A stretch of 64,000 nucleotides of DNA from Curtobacterium caseinilyticum (lineage in GTDB: Bacteria > Actinomycetota > Actinomycetes > Actinomycetales > Microbacteriaceae), in assembly GCF_030363035.1 (NCBI RefSeq), contig NZ_JAUCMN010000011.1:34715-98714 (forward strand), written 5' to 3'. Below the pieces are notes generated by a model. It searched no databases, was not told the DNA's origin, and saw nothing but the letters and a program-made list of their open reading frames with translations. Each line of letters begins with the position of its first letter. Position 1 is the first letter of the stretch. Position numbers and translations under genes: made by a program. Shown piece by piece: positions 8,100 to 15,363 of the stretch.

Positions 8100-8290
8100 T
8101 CAGGCACTGCCGCGCCGGACGACCTCCGTCGGCAGGACCAGGCCGCGCGGCTCCTCGTCGTCGCCCGCGATGTGCGCGAGGACCTGCTGCGCCGCGGGCT
8201 CGCCGAGCGTGCGTGCGGGCTGCCGGACGGTCGACAGCGGTGGGTCGCAGCGCAGCGCCCACGCGGTGGAGGAGATCGCACTCAGCGGCC
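8100..8290 (-). pseudogene. C-terminal remnant of a LacI-family regulator
   Basis: On the minus strand the last ~60 codons of an open frame read DPPLSTVRQPARTLGEPAA... and end GLVLPTEVVRRGSA. This is the conserved C-terminus of LacI/GalR sugar-responsive repressors. The helix-turn-helix and most of the ligand domain (about 270 residues) are absent. Immediately upstream the sequence switches to an operator-like palindrome and non-coding DNA, so this is a truncated gene left by a deletion or rearrangement. Confidence 0.72.
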
Positions 8291-8313
8291 CTTCAATGGT
8301 CATACGATTGAAG
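8291..8313. promoter_or_regulatory. Palindromic operator resembling the site at 45467-45489
   Basis: CTTCAATGGTCATACGATTGAAG has 10-base arms with one mismatch around a CAT centre. The core AATGGTCATAC and the 10-3-10 layout recur in front of the SDR-GntR locus at 45.5 kb. It now abuts the LacI remnant and has no evident intact target gene. Confidence 0.5.
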
Positions 8314-8614
8314 GACCGCGCGAGGTCGACGGTCACCGCGGCAGGTCCTGTGGTGATGCCGCCGCTGACCGGTCGAACCATCGACGTCCAGGCCGCGGAC
8401 CCGTCCGTCACGGGCTACCGGCCGCGATCCCGGGGTCCCGCCAGCGCGCCGGTCCCGCCGTCCCACCGGCCCGCCGTCCCACCGGCCCGCCGTCCGCCGC
8501 CGGTACTGCCAGCCCCCGGCCGAGTCCGTCGACCAGGGCGAGCACCGCATCCGCGACCACCGAGGCCGGCTCGGTGAGGCGACGCGACGCGACCGGAGCG
8601 CATCGGGACCACGT
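8314..8614. other. Non-coding scar region
   Basis: No frame here has convincing coding character. The region holds a twice-repeated CCGTCCCACCGGCCCG at about 8457-8488. A minus-strand stretch reading RLTEPASVVADAVLALVDGLGRG could be a decayed protein tail but was not recognised. With the LacI remnant it suggests a deletion between a lost sugar locus and the zinc cluster. Confidence 0.5.
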
Positions 8615-8662
8615 GACGGACGGGAGGCGCGGTGCCAGCCGGCACCGCGCCTCCCGTCCGTC
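8615..8662. terminator. GGGAGGC-family inverted repeat
   Basis: A 22-bp perfect stem (8615-8636 with 8641-8662) with loop AGCC and core GGGAGGCGCGGTGCC. It lies 14 bp past the stop of aztD2 and probably terminates the zinc operon. Confidence 0.75.
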
Positions 8663-8676
8663 GACGCTCCGGTCCG

Positions 8677-9855
8677 CTACGCAACCGCGATCTCGTTGGG
8701 CACGCCGGGCAGCTCGTCGCTGGACGCGAGGACCTTCCCGGTGGTCAGGTCCACTGCGTGGAGCTGCTGCTCGGCGGGGTCGGTGACGTACGCGACGTCG
8801 CCGACGACCTTCAGTGCGGGGTGGGCGTCCTGCCACTCGGCCGGGCCCTCCCACGCGTCGATCACGGGGAAGGAGTCGAGGGCCCCGCCGGTCTGCTCGT
8901 CGAAGGTGTGCAGCGCGCCGTCCGAGCCGAGGACGACGGCTTCGTCGTCCGGGCCGCGTGCGATGTCGCGGAAGGTGAAGCCGACGCCCTCCGGCATGTC
9001 CGCCACGCGGTACTCGCCGGACGCCGCGTCGATGAGCGCGACCTGGTCGAGCAGGTAGCCCTCGCTGTCCGGGTCGTCGTTGTAGTCGCCGACCGCGATC
9101 GAGCTCGTCTCGGTGGTGAAGAGGTTGCCCGTGCGTCCGTACTCGGTCGGGGCGTCGATCTTCGAGAACGCACCGTCCCGGTACACGAGTGCGCCGTCGG
9201 TGCAGCCGAACACCGCGACCTCGTCCTGCACCGCTCCCTCGCCGTGCACGTTCGGGCACTCCTCGGAGCGCGTGAGCTCCTTGCCGTCCTCGTCCAGGGC
9301 GCGGACGCCGGTGCGCTCCTCCTCGGTGCCGATGGTGGTGAGGAGCGTCCCGTCCTCGAGCACGATGGCGACGCCGTGGTGTGCAGCCTCGGACTCGGTG
9401 GTCTCGACCTCGGGCAGGCGGTCACCGTCGAGCTCGTCGTGGTCGAACACGGTCACGTCGCCGGAACCGTCCGCGAACAGTGCGGTCTTCTCGCCGTGCA
9501 CGACCGCGTGGCCGCCGGTGTCCGCCGGGAAGACGGCATCGGTCAGGGCCGGGTCGGCAGCCGTGTCGAGGACCCGGAAGCCCTCGGGGGCGGTGACGAG
9601 CACGTGTCGCCCGTCGCCGGCGGGGTTGACCCGGGTGAAGCCCTCGATCGCGTCGTCGGCGACGACCTGCAGGTCCTGGTCGAGGGTGAGCAGCCCGCCG
9701 TCGTAGGTCAGGACGATGCGGTCGCCGTCGGCAGCGGCCTTCGTGGTCGGGGTGCCCTCGGCCTCGGCGGCCGGGCCGGTCGAGCAGCCGGTCAGGACCA
9801 GGGCGGCCGCGCCGAGCAGGGCGGCGGGCGCGAGCGTGGTGCGCAGAGTTGTCAT
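8677..9855 (-). CDS. AztD-like zinc metallochaperone lipoprotein, second copy
   Basis: A 392-residue lipoprotein: signal peptide with lipobox VLTGC (residues ~20-24), then repeated blade-like segments (GFRVLDTA, GGHAVVHGEKTALFADGSG, HHGVAIVLEDG, ECPNVHGEG, ALVYRDG, LHAVDLTTGKVL) that fit the beta-propeller fold of AztD. AztD hands zinc to the AztC binding protein outside the membrane. This copy has a divergent His pattern and lacks the HGDHTHYY loop of its paralogue at 10784-11992. It sits 29 bp after aztC with its own candidate metal box and leaderless -10 (TACAGT, 7 bases before the ATG at 9855), so it can be expressed independently. Confidence 0.8.
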   Translation of the reverse strand: MTTLRTTLAPAALLGAAALVLTGCSTGPAAEAEGTPTTKAAADGDRIVLTYDGGLLTLDQDLQVVADDAIEGFTRVNPAGDGRHVLVTAPEGFRVLDTAADPALTDAVFPADTGGHAVVHGEKTALFADGSGDVTVFDHDELDGDRLPEVETTESEAAHHGVAIVLEDGTLLTTIGTEEERTGVRALDEDGKELTRSEECPNVHGEGAVQDEVAVFGCTDGALVYRDGAFSKIDAPTEYGRTGNLFTTETSSIAVGDYNDDPDSEGYLLDQVALIDAASGEYRVADMPEGVGFTFRDIARGPDDEAVVLGSDGALHTFDEQTGGALDSFPVIDAWEGPAEWQDAHPALKVVGDVAYVTDPAEQQLHAVDLTTGKVLASSDELPGVPNEIAVA

Positions 9856-9862
9856 GGCGCTC

Positions 9863-9887
9863 ACTGTACTGATTCTCATTCTCATCA
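9863..9887 (-). promoter_or_regulatory. Candidate Zur/Fur-type box and leaderless promoter of aztD2
   Basis: On the minus strand TGATGAGAATGAGAATCA (9887-9870) contains TGAGAATGAGAATCA, similar to the Zur consensus TGAAAATGATTWTCA at its ends and AAT core. It is followed by TACAGT (9868-9863), 7 bases before the ATG. The box covers the -15 to -32 region and overlaps the aztC stop codon. Confidence 0.5.
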
Positions 9888-10787
9888 GGAAATCGACAGG
9901 CCGTCGACGATGGCGTCCGCGTTCGAGCGCATCATCCCGAGGTAGGTCGATGCCTCGCCGTCGGCGGTCAGTGACTCGGTGGCGAGGGAGCGGATCGCGA
10001 CGTGCACGTCCACCTCGTCGGCGAGCACCTCGGCCAGTCGGGCGGGCTGCGACAGGTCGGCGAAGATCGTCGGCACCCCGGCCTCGTCGATCGCGGACGC
10101 CAGGTCGCGCAGGTCCGCGGCGCTCGGCGACGCCAGGGTCGTGCCGCTCGGGATCACGGCGCCGACGACGCGGAAGCCGTACCGGTCGGCCAGGTACCCG
10201 AACACGTGGTGGTTCGTGACGAGGGCCCTGCGGTCCTCCGGGATGCCCGCGAACGCGTCGGTCATCTCGTCGTCCAGCGTCGCCAGCTCGGTCAGGTACG
10301 CCTCCGTGCCGGTCGGCTCGATGCCCGCGTCGCGCAGGTCGTCGTCGAGCGCCTCGACGACGTCGACCATCCGCGCGGGGTCGGTCCACAGGTGCGGATC
10401 GGGGCCGCTGTCGTCCTCGGTGGTCCACTCGAGGGCGTCGACGTGCTCGCCCGCCGTGAACACCGGGACGCCGTCGGACGCGGCGGCCTCGACGTGTCGG
10501 GCGACCCCCTCCTCGAGTCCCAGGCCGTTCTCGACGACCAGGTCGGCGGTCCGGAGCCGGGCGGCCTCCTGCGCGGAGACCTCGAACGAGTGCGGGTCGG
10601 CCCCCGGGGGCATGAGCACCATCACGTCGGCGGCGTCCCCGACGACCTCGGTCACGACGTCGCCGAGGATGTTCGTCGTGACCGCGACGATGGGGCGGTC
10701 GGACCCGGCCGACGAGCAGCCTGCGGTCGTCACGACGAGTCCGGCGGCCACGGCCAGTGCGGCCGCGACCCGGAGGCGGCGCGTCAC
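9885..10787 (-). CDS. aztC: Zinc ABC transporter substrate-binding lipoprotein AztC
   Basis: A 300-residue cluster A-I metal-binding lipoprotein (ZnuA/AztC type). A signal peptide with lipobox TTAGC is followed by IVAVTTNILGDVVTEVVG. Metal-ligand segments are present: PPGADPHSFEVS, DPHLWTDPARM, NHHVFGYLADRYGF and TIFADLSQP. It lacks the long His-rich loop of ZnuA, as expected for AztC, which receives zinc from AztD. The GTG at 10787 overlaps the aztD stop (GTGA), which decides the start. It is the third gene of the minus-strand zinc operon. Confidence 0.9.
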   Translation of the reverse strand: MTRRLRVAAALAVAAGLVVTTAGCSSAGSDRPIVAVTTNILGDVVTEVVGDAADVMVLMPPGADPHSFEVSAQEAARLRTADLVVENGLGLEEGVARHVEAAASDGVPVFTAGEHVDALEWTTEDDSGPDPHLWTDPARMVDVVEALDDDLRDAGIEPTGTEAYLTELATLDDEMTDAFAGIPEDRRALVTNHHVFGYLADRYGFRVVGAVIPSGTTLASPSAADLRDLASAIDEAGVPTIFADLSQPARLAEVLADEVDVHVAIRSLATESLTADGEASTYLGMMRSNADAIVDGLSIS

Positions 10788-11992
10788 AGCCCGACCTCGG
10801 CGAAGGCCACGGGTGCCTCCGGCAGGTCGATCGAGCGGGCGACCCGTGCGCCGTCGGCGAAGTCGACCTCGTGCACCTGCTCGCCGGAGGCATCGGCGAC
10901 GTAGGCGCGCTGGGCGTCGAGCTGCAGCAGCGGCTGCTCGGCGGGGTCGAGCAGCGGCTCCGTGGTGGCGACCGCACCGGTCGACGCGGTCACCACCACG
11001 ACGCGGCCCTGTTCGTCGATGCCGACGACGTGCTCGTCCTCGTCGTCCACCGCCGTCACCGCACGCAGCGGTCGGTCGGTCTCGACCAGGCGCCAGGACC
11101 CCTCGCGGGTGTCGAGCAGCCAGGCGCCGCGGTCGCCCGCGAGCCCGGCCACGGTCGGTCGCCCGGAGCGGGCCGAGAACGCCGTCGGTCGCTCCGCGCC
11201 GGCCGGGAGCGCCACGGCGGTGACCCCGCCGTCCTCGCCGACGACGACGGCGCCGTCCGCGCAGCCGACCACCGCCCCGGCGCGCGTCACGATGCCGCCG
11301 GCGGGGTCCGTGCACGCCTGCGCCGGGTCCGAGTCGGTGCCCGGGCTGCTGGCCGTGCCGTCCGCGTCGAGCACGCGCACGGTGTCCCCGCTGCCGGCGA
11401 CGAGGCGCTCACCGAACGGCAGCAGGACGGTCGCGTCGACCCGTGCGGTCTCCTCGACCTCGCCCTGGCCGAGCGCCGCGCGGTCGAGGACGACCGCCTC
11501 GCCGCGCTCGGGCCAGGTGATGGTGGTCATCGTCTCCGAGGAGTGCACCTCGACCGGGCCACCGCCGTCGATCGTGTCGACGACCCGCGGCTGGGCCGCG
11601 TAGTAGTGCGTGTGGTCGCCGTGGTCGACCGTCCACGAGCCGCCGTCGACGATCGTGGTCCGGTCGTCCATGCTGGTGACGAGGAAGCGTCCGTCGGTGG
11701 CGGAGTGCTCGGGCGCGTCGACCTCGTCGAGGGCGGTGGTCTCCCCGGTGAGCAGGTCGTGCACGCTCGTCGCCCCGCTCGCGGACACGGCCAGGAGGCG
11801 CACCTGCGGCTCCTGCGCCTCGCTCGCGCCCTCGACGTGGCCGTGGGGCGCCGCGGTGCCGGTCGCATCGTCGGCCGCCGGCCCGCCGGACCGGTCGCTC
11901 GAGCAGGCGGTGAGGCCGACGGCCAGGCCGACGGCGACTGCGGTGGTGGTGAGGAGGCGCGCCGGGGCGCCTCGGTTCGTCAGCTGGTTCAT
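10784..11992 (-). CDS. aztD: Zinc metallochaperone AztD
   Basis: A 402-residue lipoprotein (lipobox GLTAC near residue 30) with a short His-containing linker (AAPHGHVEGA) and a beta-propeller pattern of repeated VLD/VVVG blades. The loop VDHGDHTHYYAAQPRVV followed by GPVEVHSSET is characteristic of AztD zinc sites. AztD is an extracytoplasmic chaperone that passes zinc to AztC. The ATG at 11992 overlaps the aztB stop (ATGA) and the gene overlaps aztC at its end, so aztB-aztD-aztC are translationally coupled. This is the canonical copy; a divergent paralogue follows aztC. Confidence 0.88.
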   Translation of the reverse strand: MNQLTNRGAPARLLTTTAVAVGLAVGLTACSSDRSGGPAADDATGTAAPHGHVEGASEAQEPQVRLLAVSASGATSVHDLLTGETTALDEVDAPEHSATDGRFLVTSMDDRTTIVDGGSWTVDHGDHTHYYAAQPRVVDTIDGGGPVEVHSSETMTTITWPERGEAVVLDRAALGQGEVEETARVDATVLLPFGERLVAGSGDTVRVLDADGTASSPGTDSDPAQACTDPAGGIVTRAGAVVGCADGAVVVGEDGGVTAVALPAGAERPTAFSARSGRPTVAGLAGDRGAWLLDTREGSWRLVETDRPLRAVTAVDDEDEHVVGIDEQGRVVVVTASTGAVATTEPLLDPAEQPLLQLDAQRAYVADASGEQVHEVDFADGARVARSIDLPEAPVAFAEVGL

Positions 11993-12888
11993 GCTCCCTC
12001 TCGTGGTGCTGGTGCTGGTGCTGGTGCTGTTGGTGCGTGTCGGCGTGCTGGTGTGACCCGGCGGGGGTCCGCGCTCCGCGGTCGCAGGGTGGCGAGCGTG
12101 CGGGAGACGGCGACGGAGGCGACGGCGACGGCCGCGATGCTCGCCCCGGCGGCGGTGCCGAGGTGCCAGGACACGAGCAGGCCCGTGGCCACGGCGGCCG
12201 TGCCGATCACCGCGGCGAGGAGCATCGTCGACCCCACCTGCCGCGTCCATGCGCGGGCGGCAGCCGCCGGGGCGAGCAGGAGCCCGACGACGAGCAGGGT
12301 GCCGACGGCCCGGTAGGACGCGACGACCGCGAGGGTGACCAGGCCGACGAGCACCACCTCGGCCAGACGGGGACGGAGCCCGAGGGTCGCGGCCTTGCGG
12401 ACGTCGAACGCCGCGGCGGTGAAGGGCCGGTGGAACACGGCGGCGAGCACGAGCGCGACGGCGACCGCCACCACGAGGCCGCCCAGGTCCGTCCGGGTCA
12501 CGGCGAGCACGTCCCCGAACAGGATCGCCGTGACGTCGGTGGCGAAGGAGCGCGACGACGACACGATGATCACGCCGAGTGCGAGCATCCCGACGAACAG
12601 CAGCCCGATCGAGGTGTCGTACGACAGCCGGGCGCGGCGACGGAGTGCACCGACGCCGAACACCATCACGCCGGCGCTCACCGCGGCACCGAGCACCGCG
12701 GGGGCGCCGGTCAGGGTGGCGACCGCGACGCCGGGGAGCATGCCGTGCGCCAGGGCCTCGCCGAGGAACGCCATGCCCCGCACGAGCACCCACGTGCCGA
12801 CGACCGCGCACAGGACCGCCGCCAGGGTGCCGCCGGCGAGGGCGCGCAGCATGAAGTCGACGGAGAACGGATCGGTCAGCCAGGTCAC
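11989..12888 (-). CDS. aztB: Zinc ABC transporter permease AztB
   Basis: A 299-residue ABC-3 family membrane permease with about eight hydrophobic helices. Family landmarks include VLVRGMAFLGEALAHGMLPGVAVA and RAVGTLLVVGLLLAPAAAARAW. It forms the zinc channel with AztA and AztC. The GTG start at 12888 is 50 bp from the divergent aztA start, with a metalloregulator-like box between them. The C-terminal tail APAPAPAPREGA comes from a GGTGCT hexanucleotide repeat (12005-12029) and can vary in length without harm. Confidence 0.9.
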   Translation of the reverse strand: MTWLTDPFSVDFMLRALAGGTLAAVLCAVVGTWVLVRGMAFLGEALAHGMLPGVAVATLTGAPAVLGAAVSAGVMVFGVGALRRRARLSYDTSIGLLFVGMLALGVIIVSSSRSFATDVTAILFGDVLAVTRTDLGGLVVAVAVALVLAAVFHRPFTAAAFDVRKAATLGLRPRLAEVVLVGLVTLAVVASYRAVGTLLVVGLLLAPAAAARAWTRQVGSTMLLAAVIGTAAVATGLLVSWHLGTAAGASIAAVAVASVAVSRTLATLRPRSADPRRVTPARRHAPTAPAPAPAPREGA

Positions 12889-12904
12889 GGTCCGAGACGC
12901 TACA

Positions 12905-12924
12905 TGAAAACGAGTATCGATACT
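12905..12924. promoter_or_regulatory. Candidate Zur box between aztB and aztA
   Basis: TGAAAACGAGTATCG (12905-12919) matches the actinobacterial Zur consensus TGAAAATGATTATCA at 12 of 15 positions and overlaps a perfect 12-bp palindrome AGTATCGATACT (12913-12924). It lies centrally in the 50-bp gap between the divergent zinc transporter genes, so one regulator could control both. Confidence 0.65.
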
Positions 12925-12938
12925 GATAGCCTCCTCAG

Positions 12939-13565
12939 GTGCTCACCACCGCCGTCACGCCTGCCCTCGGGGTCACCGGACTGGTCGTCCGACGCGGCGA
13001 CCGGACCGTGCTCGACCGGCTCGACATGACCTTCCCCGCCGGGGTGGTCACGGCGCTGACCGGGCCCAACGGGTCCGGCAAGTCGACGCTGCTCGACGCG
13101 CTCGCCGGGGTGGTGACGGTCGACGACGGAGTCGTGTCGGGCCTCCCGTCCGGCGGTGTCGCGTACGTGACCCAGGCCGTGCCGCCGACCGCGCTCCCGC
13201 TCACCGTGCGCTCGACCGTCGCGATGGGTCGGTGGCGGGCACGGGCCTGGTGGCGCCCGCTCGGTCGGACCGATCACGCGGTCGTCGACGCGCAGCTGGA
13301 GCGGATGGGGATCACGGACCTCGCCGACCGGCCGCTCGACGAGCTGTCCGGCGGACAGCGGCAGCGCACGCTCGTCGCACTCGGGTTGGCGCAGCGCGCT
13401 CCCGTCCTGCTCGTCGACGAGCCGACCGCCGGCGTCGACGCCGCGTCGGCGGCGCTCGTGACCCGTGCGCTCGCCGACGAGGCAGCCACGGGGGTCGTCG
13501 TCGTGCACGCCGCACACGACCCCGTCGCGATCGCCGCTGCCGACCGGGTGGTCGCGCTCGGCTGA
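12939..13565 (+). CDS. aztA: Zinc ABC transporter ATP-binding protein AztA
   Basis: A 208-residue ABC ATPase. Walker A is GPNGSGKST (residues ~38-46), followed by a Q-loop region around VTQAVPP, signature LSGGQRQR, Walker B PVLLVDEPTAGVD and H-loop VVVHAAHDP. It energises the AztB permease. The short length and the split from aztBDC on the opposite strand are seen in other actinobacterial azt loci. The start is a GTG at 12939 just after CCTCCTCAG. Confidence 0.9.
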   Translation: MLTTAVTPALGVTGLVVRRGDRTVLDRLDMTFPAGVVTALTGPNGSGKSTLLDALAGVVTVDDGVVSGLPSGGVAYVTQAVPPTALPLTVRSTVAMGRWRARAWWRPLGRTDHAVVDAQLERMGITDLADRPLDELSGGQRQRTLVALGLAQRAPVLLVDEPTAGVDAASAALVTRALADEAATGVVVVHAAHDPVAIAAADRVVALG

Positions 13566-13597
13566 TGCGGACGGCGGACGGGGCCCGGCGCTCGGCG

Positions 13598-14563
13598 TCA
13601 GCCGCGCAGGGTGTCGCTCGGGCGTTCGCCGAACTGCTCCGCGTAGTACCCGGCGAAGCGGCCGAGGTGCCCGAAGCTCCACGCGCGCGCGACCTCGGCG
13701 ACCGAGGTCGTCGATGGTTCCCCCTCCCGCAGGGCGACCCGCACCTGCTGCAGGCGGGCGTTCCGGAGCTCGACCATCGGTGACGACAGTCCCGCGCGGG
13801 TGAAGGCCTGCTGGAGGCCGCGCTCGCTGAGCTGCGCTGCGGCCGCGATGTCGTGCACGCTCAGGGGCTCGGCGCAGTGGTCGACGATGAAGTCACGAGC
13901 GCGACCGACGGCCCGTGGCTGATGCACGTTCCGGCCCGGCTCCTCGAGGGCGAAGGCGTCCAGGAGCAGACGACTGATCGACCCGACCAGCGTGCTGCGG
14001 CGCGGGCCGGGCGTCGCCGGCTCGAGCAGTTCCGGCGCGGCGACCGCCAGGCGCTCCTGCAGCCGGGCGAGCGCGACCGGGTCCGGGCGCCGGGTGAGGG
14101 TGAGTGCGCCGGGGCTGCCACCGCGGGCGACGTGCAGCTGCTCGAGGTACGCGGCCTCCACGTCGACGGCGTGCATGACGACCCCGGCCGCCGCCTCGAT
14201 CGTGAACGGACGCCCCACCGGGTACGTGGCGGGGACGCCCGGGACGAGCACGTGCTCGTCCGGCGTCCCGGCGTCCATGACCGCGTTGCCGTGCTGCGCC
14301 CAGGTGACCAGGTAGCGCCCGACGGGCTCGATCCGCCCCCAGCGCTGCCCCGTGACCGTCGAGCTCCGGAGCGAGAAGCGGCGGTCGGCGACCGAGCGCA
14401 TGCGGAAGCCGAAGTCGCGGTCGCGCACCGGTGCGAGTTCGACCCGGTGGGCGTTGTGCAACTGCGCGTAGAAGTCGGTCGCGGAGTGCAGGTCCGATCC
14501 CGCGGCGAGGCGGCGGTGCACGTCCGCGGGTTCGTGGTCACCGCTGGGCTGGGCTGCGTCCAT
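13598..14563 (-). CDS. AraC-family transcriptional regulator
   Basis: A 321-residue protein with an N-terminal cupin-like sensing domain (AraC_binding_2 type; YLVTWAQHGNAVMDAG, VGRPFTIEAAAGVVMHAVD) and a C-terminal double helix-turn-helix (ARDFIVDHCAEPLSVHDIAAAAQLSERGLQQAF ... VAEVARAWSFGHLGRFAGYYAEQFGERPS). The ATG at 14563 starts the conserved region; TAGAGT 10 bases upstream is a possible -10. It converges with aztA and lies 47 bp downstream of cutC on the same strand. The target is unknown. Confidence 0.9.
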   Translation of the reverse strand: MDAAQPSGDHEPADVHRRLAAGSDLHSATDFYAQLHNAHRVELAPVRDRDFGFRMRSVADRRFSLRSSTVTGQRWGRIEPVGRYLVTWAQHGNAVMDAGTPDEHVLVPGVPATYPVGRPFTIEAAAGVVMHAVDVEAAYLEQLHVARGGSPGALTLTRRPDPVALARLQERLAVAAPELLEPATPGPRRSTLVGSISRLLLDAFALEEPGRNVHQPRAVGRARDFIVDHCAEPLSVHDIAAAAQLSERGLQQAFTRAGLSSPMVELRNARLQQVRVALREGEPSTTSVAEVARAWSFGHLGRFAGYYAEQFGERPSDTLRG

Positions 14564-14610
14564 GTGTCCGGTCACTCTACGGTGACCGGCGGACGCCGAC
14601 GGCACACGGA

Positions 14611-15363
14611 TCAGGCGGTGCCGTCGAGCGCGGCGCGCGCCGCCGCGACCACCGTGGCGTCCGTCACCGAGTGTGCGTCGCCGCGGTCCCCGGCGCCCAT
14701 CGGGACCCCCGCGTGCCCGGTCCCCGCCGACCGCTTGGCGGACAGGTGCACGGCGGCGACCCCGGCCCCGACCAGTGCCGGGACGTCGCCCGGGCGCACC
14801 CCTGCTCCCGCCATCACCTGCACCGGACCGGCCGCGTCGACCATCCGGGCGATCGTCGCCGCACCAGCCGGAGCACTCGGCGCGCCGCCCGAGGTCAGGA
14901 CGCGGGTCAGACCGAGGTCCGCCAGCCGACCGGCCGTCGCGACCGGGTCCGCGGCGTGGTCGACCGCCCGGTGCAGCGTGACCTCGGCACGGGCGGAGAC
15001 GGCGCGAGCGGCGTCCACGAAGCGACGGAGGGCGTCCTCGTCGAGGGTCCGGTCCGCGCGCAGGGCCCCGACCACCACCCCCGCGGCCCCGGACCGCAGC
15101 ACCGTCCGGACCTCCCGCTCCATCAGGGCGAGCTCGTCGTCGTCGTACACGAAGGCCCCGGGCCGGCACCGCACCAGGGCGTGCGCCGGGATCCCGGTCT
15201 CGTGCGTCGCCTCGACCAGGGCCTGCGACGGCGTCAGTCCGCCCAGTTCCAGCCCGACGCACAGCTCGACGCGGTCGGCGCCGCCGTCCCGGGCGACGAG
15301 CGCTCCCGCGGGCGAGGTCACGGCGATCTCGAGTGCGACGGTGGACGAGGGGGCTGGGTTCAC
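14611..15363 (-). CDS. cutC: CutC family TIM-barrel protein
   Basis: A 250-residue TIM-barrel protein of the CutC family (ALEIAVTSPAGALVARDGGADRVELCVGLELGGLTPS; VRCRPGAFVYDDDEL; TLHRAVDHAADP; VLTSGGAPSAPAG; VMAGAGVRPGDVPAL). The family was named for copper tolerance in E. coli, but that role is disputed, and many homologues sit in sugar or amino-sugar loci. Here it overlaps the M81 gene by a GTGA and follows the ROK repressor, so a catabolic role fits better than metal homeostasis. The GTG start at 15363 is fixed by the overlap. Confidence 0.88.
   Translation of the reverse strand: MNPAPSSTVALEIAVTSPAGALVARDGGADRVELCVGLELGGLTPSQALVEATHETGIPAHALVRCRPGAFVYDDDELALMEREVRTVLRSGAAGVVVGALRADRTLDEDALRRFVDAARAVSARAEVTLHRAVDHAADPVATAGRLADLGLTRVLTSGGAPSAPAGAATIARMVDAAGPVQVMAGAGVRPGDVPALVGAGVAAVHLSAKRSAGTGHAGVPMGAGDRGDAHSVTDATVVAAARAALDGTA

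Noticed and set aside
8314..8614. Minus-strand frame continuing the LacI fragment upstream
   Set aside because: The translation upstream of the fragment shows no LacI ligand-domain motifs and is interrupted by low-complexity repeats; it was treated as non-coding.
14611..15363. CutC as copper-resistance determinant paired with the zinc importer
   Set aside because: cutC is translationally coupled to the M81/ROK operon, not to the azt genes, and the copper role of the family is doubtful.
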